Assembly: GCA_003133005.1 (NCBI GenBank)
Contig: PKZI01000045.1
Span: forward strand, 2,983-21,800
DNA: 18,818 bases
Direction of reading: 5' to 3'
DNA from: Acidimicrobiaceae bacterium
GTDB lineage: Bacteria > Actinomycetota > Acidimicrobiia > Acidimicrobiales > RAAP-2
A model generated the notes under the pieces. That model worked only from the letters and a program-made list of their open reading frames with translations, searched no databases and had not been told where the DNA came from. Every line of letters begins with the position of its first letter. Positions within the stretch are counted from its first letter, which is position 1. Positions 1-6,794 of the stretch are shown here, one piece after another. Both the position numbers and the translations under genes were made by a program.

Positions 1-123
1 GAGGCCGATTATGGGGCGGCCACCGGCGGCGTCGATCGAGGCACCGCCCATCTTCAAAGCGACGCGACTGTCGAGGGCGACCTCATCGTCACCCTTCACC
101 CAGCGGTCACTGCGTAAGTTCAC
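1..123 (-). CDS. IlvD/Edd-family dehydratase, N-terminal fragment (runs off left edge)
   Basis: Reading the minus strand from a GTG at 123 gives 41 residues with no stop before the window edge. They begin MNLRSDRWVKGDDEVALDSR and continue with a KMGG segment and GRPIIGL. This matches the N-terminus of the IlvD/Edd dehydratases (dihydroxy-acid, arabonate, xylonate and phosphogluconate dehydratases), where an LRS.RW start is followed by GRP.IGI. These are Fe-S enzymes that remove water from sugar acids or dihydroxy acids. The iron-sulfur cysteines lie outside the window, so the substrate cannot be read. The GTG overlaps the TGA of the preceding gene as GTGA, which fixes the start and implies translational coupling. 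Its partners (IclR regulator and dehydrogenase nearby) favour a catabolic sugar-acid role over branched-chain amino acid synthesis; that is inference. Confidence 0.8.
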   Translation of the reverse strand, partial: MNLRSDRWVKGDDEVALDSRVALKMGGASIDAAGGRPIIGL

Positions 124-1061
124 GGTTCGGGTACTCCAATGCCTTCGGCACCCGGTTTAGAAATGCTGAGGTCGAGCGATGAGCGGTCGAGCCATTCGAG
201 TGCGAGTTGTGCTCGGCGGACTTTCTCGCGGACGTTTGCGACGACGTCGTCGTGCAAATGCTGTCCGGCGGGATAAACCGCTCGAGCGTTTCGCAAGCCG
301 AACTTGGCGTAGAGCGGCGCCGCCACGACGGCGATCTCCGCGATCTCGTGACCGCGCACCACGCCACCGAGCGCGTCGGGTGACTCCAGGTACAAGTCGA
401 TCGGCGCGTTACTGAGTGAGCGAATCTCGGCGAGCTCCGCGAGTGAGATGTCACTCGGCACGTTGACGGTGGAGCCTCCCAGAGCGACGAGTTGACGAAA
501 TGTCACGGGGTTTGAGGGCGCCAGCACCGCCGACACTTTCCAGACAATGGTTGCGGGGAGCTCACCCGCCTTCACCATTGTCTGAAGGATCTCCAAGAGT
601 CCCGTGTCGGCGATGAGAAAACCGCGAATTCCTGCTTCTACCGCCCTCTCTATATCCTCGAGCGCATAGCGAAGTTGGTGAAAACCGCGTAAACGCCCCG
701 ACAGCAGGAGTCCGTCGGGACTGCGCACCGCGCCACCGATGCCGTATTCCTCGCGCGGACCAACGAAGAGATTCACCTCGAGTCCTTCGTCGGCCCCAAT
801 CTGGGCCATTTCTCTCAGGTCTTCGTTGGTCAAAAGCATCGAACCACTGCCCTGGGACGCGCGATGAATCGGTACCTTACGTTGGTGCGCCTCGTCGACG
901 ACTGCTCGCAACGCCTCAGGATTCTCGACGCTCGGGATCTCGATGCGAACGTGTGACCCGTCCGCAAAACGGGCGTCGCTCGGGACTAGTGCGTCATTGG
1001 TGAAGCCGACGTGTCGCGACAGGGCGCTTGATCCTTTGGGACTTCCGGAACCTGTAGTCAT
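120..1061 (-). CDS. U32-peptidase-like TIM-barrel protein
   Basis: This 313-residue soluble protein resembles proteins annotated as U32-family peptidases in Actinobacteria. The N-terminus has HVRIEIPSVENPEAL (about residues 38-51), then HRASQGSGSMLLTNEDL (66-82), EVNLFVGPREEYGIGG (95-110), and alternating strand/helix segments typical of a TIM barrel. The start is the ATG at 1061, preceded by AGAAAGGGACAAC; the open frame extends further upstream, but that extension overlaps the M24-like gene and is not protein-like. The protein contains no cysteine and lacks the Cys-containing U32 signature, so proteolytic activity should not be assumed; a lyase- or aldolase-like role is equally possible. 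It sits 19 bases after the M24-like gene and overlaps the dehydratase gene by 4 bases, so the three are probably one operon. The coding call is firm; the function is not. Confidence 0.8.
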   Translation of the reverse strand: MTTGSGSPKGSSALSRHVGFTNDALVPSDARFADGSHVRIEIPSVENPEALRAVVDEAHQRKVPIHRASQGSGSMLLTNEDLREMAQIGADEGLEVNLFVGPREEYGIGGAVRSPDGLLLSGRLRGFHQLRYALEDIERAVEAGIRGFLIADTGLLEILQTMVKAGELPATIVWKVSAVLAPSNPVTFRQLVALGGSTVNVPSDISLAELAEIRSLSNAPIDLYLESPDALGGVVRGHEIAEIAVVAAPLYAKFGLRNARAVYPAGQHLHDDVVANVREKVRRAQLALEWLDRSSLDLSISKPGAEGIGVPEP

Positions 1062-1080
1062 GTTGTCCCTTTCTCGTGCA

Positions 1081-2253
1081 CTATGACAGGACCTTGAGCG
1101 CCGAGCGACGACTACCGTGCGGCCCATCGACGAGGGGCCACTGCGGCGTCGCGCTGAGCAGTTCGAGTCGATCGCCCACCAGGTAGGTCTCTTCGATCTT
1201 GGCACCGCCGCGCAGGCTCGGGTTCCACGCAACCGCCGTGTTCGCCGACCTCGAGAGGTTCCAGAACGGCGAGTCGTATTGGGTGGGTGCCAACTCGAAC
1301 TCGCGTTGCTCAAAGCCAATGGGGCCACCTTGATAATGCTCGCGCCAGGCGTCGGGTTCGCCCGCGTCGCGGTATCCCACGGCGAGGGCGTCAAGTGCGC
1401 CACCCCAGGTGCCACCCGGTGTCGACGCGGACAACACCGCGTCGTTGATGGGTTCGAGCGCTTTCATGAGCGTGACGATCTCGTCGTCGGCGCGACGCAC
1501 GCACACCCGCGTAGCTGCGACGTGGAGCCCAGCGCGACGCGCGACGACCACTGCCATGATGGCGTCGTGAAGCACTTCACCTATGGCGAGGGGATGACGG
1601 AACGAACGCAGTCGGTCATCGCCTCCGACGATGAGGCATACCGCCTTTGCGCCTTGTGCTTCAAGTGCGCCGCTGATGACACCTGCGACGTCGAAGTCGG
1701 TGCTGACGCCGGGTTGCCACGCGTCGATGCCCGCTCCGAGCGCTTCACCAACGAGCGCGCCAAGTTCGCGAAGTTCATCACGTTCGGGCTCACTCAGTAC
1801 GAGTCGAGCGCTTACCAAGGCGTCGCGCACGTTGGTGCCGAATTCGTCGACGTCACTGAGCAATTCGTCGGGCGTGACGTTGGCAATATCGCAGGCCATT
1901 CGCAGCGGCGCGTTCGTGTCGAACCAAGGAACGCCGATGACGTCCCAACCGAGTTCTCGGACTTTGAAGTCGTATTCCAGTCGCGGCGCTTCAATCGTCG
2001 TGGTGATGAGAACACTTCCCCCATCGTGATCAAGTGTCCAGACCGGATCGCGCGGGGCGGTGACGTCGATGGGATCAGAGATCCCGCCCGTTCGCCAGTT
2101 GACCGAACCTGAAGTCGCGAGCAGCAGCACACGCCCCTCGTGGACGTCTCGAAGGGACCGCATCACGTCGCGCGCTGCGCGCGCCCTCGGGGCGATGCGA
2201 TGCAGCCTGTTCGGCTCTACAAAACTGTTATCGGCATTGATACGTGGATTCAA
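1081..2253 (-). CDS. M24-family ('pita-bread') protein, probably without metal site
   Basis: A protein of up to 390 residues with the two-domain layout of aminopeptidase P/creatinase proteins. The N-terminal domain has VLLLATSGSVNWRTGG (42-57), where relatives read NV.YLTG. The C-terminal catalytic-type domain contains GLHVAATR (242-249), EHYQGGPIGF (305-314), AWNPSLRGG (342-350) and KIEETYLVG (352-360). In M24 enzymes two Asp, one His and two Glu bind two metals. By my alignment the first Asp is a Val and the second an Ala (in VAATR), and the first Glu is an Asn (WNPS); only the His and the final Glu remain. A two-metal hydrolase therefore looks unlikely. The start is uncertain: the TTG at 2253 is the longest option and no good Shine-Dalgarno is visible, but residues from about 16 on already look family-like. 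First gene of the leftward operon, divergent from the IclR gene. Confidence 0.8.
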   Translation of the reverse strand: MNPRINADNSFVEPNRLHRIAPRARAARDVMRSLRDVHEGRVLLLATSGSVNWRTGGISDPIDVTAPRDPVWTLDHDGGSVLITTTIEAPRLEYDFKVRELGWDVIGVPWFDTNAPLRMACDIANVTPDELLSDVDEFGTNVRDALVSARLVLSEPERDELRELGALVGEALGAGIDAWQPGVSTDFDVAGVISGALEAQGAKAVCLIVGGDDRLRSFRHPLAIGEVLHDAIMAVVVARRAGLHVAATRVCVRRADDEIVTLMKALEPINDAVLSASTPGGTWGGALDALAVGYRDAGEPDAWREHYQGGPIGFEQREFELAPTQYDSPFWNLSRSANTAVAWNPSLRGGAKIEETYLVGDRLELLSATPQWPLVDGPHGSRRSALKVLS

Positions 2254-2321
2254 GCACGATTTGTTGCGTCGAGCAAGCGCTACGTCGACAGTTGTGTTAA
2301 TTTTCCGTCTATTGTTTTGTC
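2254..2321. promoter_or_regulatory. Divergent promoter/operator region between M24-like and IclR genes
   Basis: These 68 bases separate two divergent starts. TATTGT at 2310-2315 fits an actinobacterial TAnnnT -10 box and lies exactly 6 bases before the GTG at 2322, so the regulator mRNA could begin at its own start codon. CGTCGA occurs twice (2267-2272 and 2283-2288, 16 bases start to start), flanking AGCGCT. This is a candidate binding site for the IclR protein, which in this family commonly binds the shared promoter of its divergent target. No convincing -10 was seen for the leftward gene. Confidence 0.4.
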
Positions 2322-3131
2322 GTGCCGAACACGAGCGGGTCCGTGAGCGAAAACCGTTACCAAGTCCATTCCGTGGCGCGCGCGGCGCAATTACTCGACG
2401 AAATCGCCAATCACGGCCCCGCGGGTCTGAGTGTCACCGAGGTCGCCGAGCGGTTAGGAGTAGCCAAGAGCACGGCGCTCGCACTCGCGCGCACGCTCGC
2501 CGAAACAGGATTGCTGCGTGCGGTCGAGCCGGGTCCGCGTTACGTCTTGGGACTCAATCTTCTTCGCCTCGGCGATCTCGTTGGTCAACAGACCTCCATT
2601 GCGGAATTGGGACTACCCACGTTGCGCGATCTGTCAACCGCCACGCGTATGACGGCTCGACTCGCGATGAATGAAGCGGGCTATCCAGTTTTTCTCGAAC
2701 GAATTGATGGTGAAGGGACCATTCGGTTTCATGCGCCCCTCGGTCAACGCGAGCAGCCTCACGCAACGGCGGCGGGCAAGGCAATACTCGCGTACTTGAG
2801 CGAGTCCGACGTGCGATCGCTACTTCACGATGCGGGTATGGCCCGCTACACGCCCAAGACGCACACCGATGTCGACGCATTGCTGAGCGAACTTGAACGC
2901 GTGCGCAGCGAGGGTTACGCGCTCGACGATGAGGAAGAAGCCGAAGGTGTCTTCTGCGTCGGTGCGGCGATCTTTGATCATCAGCGCAAGTGCGCGGGCG
3001 CATTGAGCGTGACCGGATTGAAGGTCGACGTGCCCCTGCGCGAAGTTCGCCATCTTGGTAACACCGTGCGCGAACATGCGGATCGTCTGAGCACCATGCT
3101 CGGTGGGGTACGCCCCAAGAGCTCACCGTGA
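2322..3131 (+). CDS. IclR-family transcriptional regulator
   Basis: This 269-residue protein has an N-terminal winged helix (about 14-75, including EVAERLGVAKSTALALARTL as the helix-turn-helix) and the C-terminal IclR effector-binding domain (about 85-260). The latter shows RMTARLAMNEAGYPVFLERI, PHATAAGKAILAYLSE (the conserved TA.GKA.LA motif) and GYALDDEEEAEGVFCVGAAI. IclR proteins usually repress or activate a divergent or downstream catabolic operon in response to a small metabolite. The GTG at 2322 is 6 bases after a TATTGT box, which fits a leaderless start; the alternative GTG at 2343, preceded by GAGCGGG, would remove 7 residues and begin SENRYQVHSV, close to the usual family start. 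It overlaps the next gene by 4 bases (GTGA). Its likely targets are the divergent M24/U32/IlvD operon and the dehydrogenase. Confidence 0.93.
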   Translation: MPNTSGSVSENRYQVHSVARAAQLLDEIANHGPAGLSVTEVAERLGVAKSTALALARTLAETGLLRAVEPGPRYVLGLNLLRLGDLVGQQTSIAELGLPTLRDLSTATRMTARLAMNEAGYPVFLERIDGEGTIRFHAPLGQREQPHATAAGKAILAYLSESDVRSLLHDAGMARYTPKTHTDVDALLSELERVRSEGYALDDEEEAEGVFCVGAAIFDHQRKCAGALSVTGLKVDVPLREVRHLGNTVREHADRLSTMLGGVRPKSSP

Positions 3132-4132
3132 GAGCCTTCGTTCTGAGCGAACCGCACGACGTTGCGGTGCGTGAATGGCCCGAGCCAATCGTGGGCGAGG
3201 ATGAGGTTCTCGTGTCGCCGGTGCAGGTGGGCGTCTGTGGCACTGATCTCGAGCTCATCGACGCCACGATTGACCAGGCCTACGTGCGCTATCCGTTGGT
3301 CCTGGGTCACGAGTGGGTTGGCCGATTGACGCATGGCTCGACCGACATTGGGCCGTCAGGCACTGCGGTCGTCGTTGAGGGAGTCGTGCCGTGTCGACAT
3401 TGCGCGCCGTGCGCTCGCGCTGCGACCAATCTCTGTGAAAACTATGACGAGATCGGCTTCACTCGCGCCGGCGCGCTCGGCGAACTGATCAGTGTTCCTC
3501 GTCGTCTCGTGCACGTGCTGAGTCACGATGTCTCGCTCGATGACGCCGTGCTCGTCGAACCAATGGCGGTGGTCTGGCGCGCTCTGACGCGGTTGCCGTT
3601 ACGCGAAGGGTTGAACGTCTTGGTGATCGGCGATGGCACGATCGCCTTGCTCGCGGCGCACCTGGTGGGTCTCTTTTCTCCCGTGCGCACGACACTTCTT
3701 GGTCGAAGGCCCGAGCAGGGCAATTTGGCTCTCGCCGCGGGCGCTCAGGAGTTCGCGGTAGCGACGCCCACTACAACCTTTGACCTCGTAATCGAGGCGT
3801 CGGGTTCACCTGACGGCGTCGCCAGCGCGCTGCAATTGGTCGCGCGAGGGGGCGTAGTCATCTTGCTCGGTTTGCCTCCCCACGGTACGCAGGTTCAGGT
3901 CGCACCCGACGATCTCGTCAACAATGACATGATCATTCAAGGAAGCTTCTCCTACACGAGTGACGCCTTCGCGCAAGTGGTGGGTCGGGTCAACGAGAAA
4001 CGATTACGACCCTCGTTTTTGATCACGCACCGCTTCGATCTCGAGCATGCGCCAGACGCCATCACCGCGCTGCGCGGCGATTCGTCGAACGAGCCGCGTG
4101 GCAAGGTCGTCATTGAGGTCGCTCGCGACTAA
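3128..4132 (+). CDS. Zinc-dependent medium-chain alcohol/polyol dehydrogenase
   Basis: This 334-residue MDR-family enzyme carries catalytic-zinc ligands C37 (GVCGTD) and H61-E62 (GHEW). A full structural-zinc loop follows with cysteines 89, 92, 95 and 103 (VPCRHCAPC through NLC), then the EPMAV segment (144-148). The Rossmann nucleotide loop is VLVIGDGTIA (164-173), with Ala in place of the last glycine of GxGxxG. These features fit sorbitol, threonine, galactitol or glucose dehydrogenase-type enzymes that oxidise a secondary alcohol with NAD(P). The start GTG overlaps the IclR stop codon, so the two are translated as a pair. The context suggests it oxidises a sugar or polyol feeding the IlvD/Edd dehydratase step; the substrate is not determinable from sequence. 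Confidence 0.93.
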   Translation: MRAFVLSEPHDVAVREWPEPIVGEDEVLVSPVQVGVCGTDLELIDATIDQAYVRYPLVLGHEWVGRLTHGSTDIGPSGTAVVVEGVVPCRHCAPCARAATNLCENYDEIGFTRAGALGELISVPRRLVHVLSHDVSLDDAVLVEPMAVVWRALTRLPLREGLNVLVIGDGTIALLAAHLVGLFSPVRTTLLGRRPEQGNLALAAGAQEFAVATPTTTFDLVIEASGSPDGVASALQLVARGGVVILLGLPPHGTQVQVAPDDLVNNDMIIQGSFSYTSDAFAQVVGRVNEKRLRPSFLITHRFDLEHAPDAITALRGDSSNEPRGKVVIEVARD

Positions 4133-4258
4133 ACACCTCGTTCACGGGCGGCAGCGGGCTTGGTCACCACCGCTAGGGTCCAGTTGCACGTGGTGTACGC
4201 GTCGAGAGCGCGTTGGAGGACTCACGAAGTGAGGGCTCGCCAACGGAAAGGACGACTC

Positions 4259-4918
4259 ATGAAAATAGGCATCATTGGCGCGGGCAATATCGGGGGCAAT
4301 CTGACTCGACGTTTCATCGCGGTCGGTCATGAAGTTTCCGTCGCGAACTCGCGTGGTCCCGCGACGTTGCAAGACCTCGTCGACGAGACCGGTGCGACGG
4401 CGGTGAGCGTGGACGAAGTGGCCTTGGACGCGGACGTTGTCGTGGTGACGATTCCCGAAAAGAACGTGCCCCTCTTGCCGACCGGATTTCTTGACGGCGC
4501 CGCCTCGGACGTGGTCGTGATCGATACGGGCAATTACTATCCGCAGCAACGCGATGGCGTGATTGATGAGATTGAAAACGGAGCGACCGAGAGCCGATGG
4601 GTCTCGGACCAGATTGGTTTTCCCGTCGTCAAGGCGTTCAACAACATCTACGCGGCCCATTTGTTGAGCGACGCGAAGCCCCAAGGGGCCGAGGATCGTC
4701 GAGCTCTGCCCGTGGCGGGCGATGACGAGCGCGCCAAGCGCGTGGTGATGGACTTGATCAACGAAATTGGCTTTGACGCCGTCGACGCCGGAGGGCTCGA
4801 TGACTCGTGGCGCTTCGAACCCGCATCGCCGGCCTACGGCTTTGTGGGCAGGGCCGACGCCCTTCGAGTAGCGCTGAGTGAGGCAGTACACGTGCGAAAG
4901 CCTGAGTTTCGCGCGTAG
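4259..4918 (+). CDS. F420-type NADP oxidoreductase-fold (NAD(P)-binding) protein
   Basis: A 219-residue Rossmann protein beginning MKIGIIGAGNIGGNLTRRF, with the dinucleotide loop GAGNIG at 7-12 and then HEVSVANSRGP (about 24-34). The NSRGP segment after the second strand is typical of the F420-dependent NADP oxidoreductase (PF03807-type) family, where it contacts the NADP phosphate. Later segments are DADVVVVTIPEKNV, VVVIDTGNYYP and FPVVKAFNNIYA. The start is the ATG at 4259, preceded by GGAAAGGACGACTC; the open frame continues upstream but has no better start. Many members are annotated only as NAD(P)-binding and do not use F420. It is 126 bases from the dehydrogenase and 104 from the SDR, so it may have its own promoter. 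Confidence 0.9.
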   Translation: MKIGIIGAGNIGGNLTRRFIAVGHEVSVANSRGPATLQDLVDETGATAVSVDEVALDADVVVVTIPEKNVPLLPTGFLDGAASDVVVIDTGNYYPQQRDGVIDEIENGATESRWVSDQIGFPVVKAFNNIYAAHLLSDAKPQGAEDRRALPVAGDDERAKRVVMDLINEIGFDAVDAGGLDDSWRFEPASPAYGFVGRADALRVALSEAVHVRKPEFRA

Positions 4919-5022
4919 GAAGAATCGCGCAAGGAGCACGCAGTATCCTCAGAAGTTGCCCGATTTGCTCAGCGTTCCAGAAGGAGCGCAGCGCGGGCTC
5001 TGAAACCTTCAAGGAGCGGTGC

Positions 5023-5811
5023 ATGATTCTGGATCTCTTTCGCCTCGATGGCAAAGTGGCGGTTATTACTGGCGCGGGACGCGGCATCGGTGCGGCGAGC
5101 GCTATAGCACTCGCCGAATGTGGCGCCAACGTCGTCATCTCGTCGCGCACGCAGGCCGACCTTGACGAGGTCGCAGCCCGAGTAGCAGCGACTGGTCAAC
5201 GAGCGGTGGGCGTCGCCGGGGACCTCGCGGACCTTGACGTCGTACGGTCACTGGCGACACGCGCTCACGAAGAATTCGGCCGCCTCGACATCGTGGTTAA
5301 TAACGTCGGCGGTGCCATTCCGTTGCCGTTCTTTGATACGACGCCCGAGTACTTGGAGGAGGTTTTTCACTTCAACGTCACCAACGCGCACGCGCTCAAT
5401 CTGGTCGCCGTGCCGATCATGCTCGAAAACGGAGGGGGATCGATCATCAACATCACGTCGGTCATGGGCCGCGTCGCGGGACGAGGCTACGCGGCGTACG
5501 GTGCGTCCAAGGCTGCCCTCGCGCACTACACACGACTCATTTCAAAGGACCTCGCACCGCGCATTCGCGTAAACGCCATCGCCGCAGGATCAACGGCCAC
5601 CTCGGCACTCGAGATCGTTACCTCGACGCCCGAGCTCAAGTCCATGATGGAAGAGCTCACCCCGCTGCACCGAATCGCCGATGCCGAAGAGATTGCGGCG
5701 GGCGTGTTGTATCTTGCTTCGGACGCCGGGGCGTTCCTCACCGGCAAGGTGCTCGAAATCGACGGTGGCACCGATATTCCTAGTCTGGACTTCTCGCTGC
5801 CCGACCTGTGA
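5023..5811 (+). CDS. Short-chain dehydrogenase/reductase (SDR)
   Basis: This 262-residue classical SDR has the cofactor motif TGAGRGIG (16-23), the NNVGG variant of NNAG (93-97), and the catalytic tetrad N118, S146, Y159 and K163 (YGASK). The C-terminal LTGKVLEIDGG is the usual FabG-like end. It ends with SLPDL, a tail I associate with actinobacterial SDRs near steroid or lipid oxidoreductases, though I would not rely on this. The ATG at 5023 is preceded by AAGGAGCGGTGC, a good Shine-Dalgarno. It probably reduces or oxidises a ketone/alcohol pair with NAD(P)(H). It lies 104 bases from the upstream gene and 76 from the prenyltransferase gene, so co-transcription is possible but unproven. Confidence 0.93.
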   Translation: MILDLFRLDGKVAVITGAGRGIGAASAIALAECGANVVISSRTQADLDEVAARVAATGQRAVGVAGDLADLDVVRSLATRAHEEFGRLDIVVNNVGGAIPLPFFDTTPEYLEEVFHFNVTNAHALNLVAVPIMLENGGGSIINITSVMGRVAGRGYAAYGASKAALAHYTRLISKDLAPRIRVNAIAAGSTATSALEIVTSTPELKSMMEELTPLHRIADAEEIAAGVLYLASDAGAFLTGKVLEIDGGTDIPSLDFSLPDL

Positions 5812-5847
5812 TTCGCTGGCGTACCAGCGTTTCTTAGTTTCCAAGGG

Positions 5848-5853
5848 TAGGAT
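5848..5853 (+). promoter_or_regulatory. Possible -10 box of the cis-prenyltransferase gene
   Basis: TAGGAT matches the actinobacterial TAnnnT -10 consensus and sits 34 bases before the ATG at 5888. No recognisable -35 lies 16-18 bases upstream, so this is a weak call. Confidence 0.25.
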
Positions 5854-5887
5854 GACGGTCGTTAGGACTTCGAACAATGGAAGGTCT

Positions 5888-6667
5888 ATGGCCCTTCGAC
5901 GAACCTTGTACCGCTACTACGAGCGCCGTTTGGAGCGTTCGTTACCGGCGGATCGCCTACCCCAGCACATCGGGGTCATCCTTGACGGGCACCGCCGCTT
6001 TGCACGAGCCGCGACCGACGGGGAGTACCGCGCAAGTTACGAAGCGGGAATGGCCAAACTCGAAGAACTCCTCGCGTGGTGCGCCGATTTGGAAATCGGT
6101 GCCGTCACCGCGTGGGTACTGTCGACGGAGAATCTTCGCCGCCCCGCCATCGAGCTCGAGCCGTACTTCGAGGTATTGACCGAGCTCTTTAATCGGCTTC
6201 CTCTTCTCGCCGAACAATTGCAGTTCAACTTGACCGTGAGTGGGAGTTTGGACCTACTGCCCCCGTCGCTCGTGCTCGCCGCCAAGCAAGCGGTGGACGA
6301 GGTGGCCCAGTTGCGCGACCCTCGTATGAGCGTGAATATCGCGCTTTGTTACGGCGGACGCCAAGAGGTCGTCGACGCGTGTCGCTCACTCGTGGCGGAT
6401 CTGCTCGCCGAAGGAGTCGCGCCCGAGAACCTCGCCGAATCCATCGACGCGAAGGGACTCGCCGGCAACCTCTACGCGGCCGACTTTCCCGACACCGATC
6501 TCGTGATCCGCACGAGCGGCGAGTCGCGACTTTCGGGTTTCTTGTTGTGGCAGTCCGCGTTCGCCGAGTTCGCCTTCGTCGACCCCTACTGGCCCGCGTT
6601 CCGTAAGATCGATCTTTTGCGCGCGTTGCGTGATTTCAGTCGACGCGATCGCCGATTTGGCGCCTAA
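5888..6667 (+). CDS. uppS: Cis-prenyltransferase (isoprenyl diphosphate synthase, UppS/Z-FPP synthase family)
   Basis: This 259-residue enzyme condenses isopentenyl diphosphate onto an allylic diphosphate with cis geometry. Visible motifs are HIGVILDGHRRFAR (about 27-40, the diphosphate-binding loop), TAWVLSTENLRRP (about 76-88), NIALCYGGRQEVV (about 152-164), DLVIRTSGESRLSGFLLWQSAFAEF (about 205-229, with RTSGE..LS.FL) and DPYWPAF. Length and the N-terminal LYRYYERRL block resemble the short-chain Z-farnesyl diphosphate synthase of mycobacteria (Rv1086 type) more than the longer decaprenyl synthase, so the product may be a short Z-prenyl diphosphate. The catalytic loop reads DGHRR where almost all relatives have DGN.R. 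The start is the ATG at 5888, preceded by GGAAGG. Role: lipid carrier synthesis for cell-wall building. Confidence 0.93.
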   Translation: MALRRTLYRYYERRLERSLPADRLPQHIGVILDGHRRFARAATDGEYRASYEAGMAKLEELLAWCADLEIGAVTAWVLSTENLRRPAIELEPYFEVLTELFNRLPLLAEQLQFNLTVSGSLDLLPPSLVLAAKQAVDEVAQLRDPRMSVNIALCYGGRQEVVDACRSLVADLLAEGVAPENLAESIDAKGLAGNLYAADFPDTDLVIRTSGESRLSGFLLWQSAFAEFAFVDPYWPAFRKIDLLRALRDFSRRDRRFGA

Positions 6668-6731
6668 CGGCTCGCTCGGACATTCGCGCATCGCGCTTGG
6701 CGTTCGACCAGGGACTCGTTGAATCTCGAGT

Positions 6732-6784
6732 AAAAAATCGAACGCGAAAACGGGAGCACCCGAAGGCACTCCCGTTTTCGCGTT
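6732..6784 (-). terminator. Strong rho-independent terminator with UUCG tetraloop
   Basis: AACGCGAAAACGGGAG (6741-6756) pairs perfectly with CTCCCGTTTTCGCGTT (6769-6784), a 16-bp stem. On the minus-strand RNA the inner bases add seven more pairs (two G-U) closed by C(UUCG)G, an extra-stable tetraloop. After a short CGA the minus strand continues with TTTTTT, the U-tract. The hairpin lies 10 bases after the stop of the secreted-protein gene. It is also 73 bases beyond the end of the convergent prenyltransferase gene and could stop that transcript too, but no U-tract follows on the plus strand. Confidence 0.92.
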
Positions 6785-6794
6785 GCAGCGACGC

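Noticed and set aside
1117..2112. Long open frame on the plus strand across the M24-like gene
   Set aside because: The opposite strand encodes a recognisable protein; this frame has a low-complexity, Arg/Asp/Val-rich product without family features, typical of antisense frames in GC-rich DNA.
4142..4939. 265-codon minus-strand frame opposite the F420-oxidoreductase-fold gene
   Set aside because: The plus strand has a clear Rossmann protein with a ribosome site; the antisense product resembles nothing and has His/Arg-rich composition.
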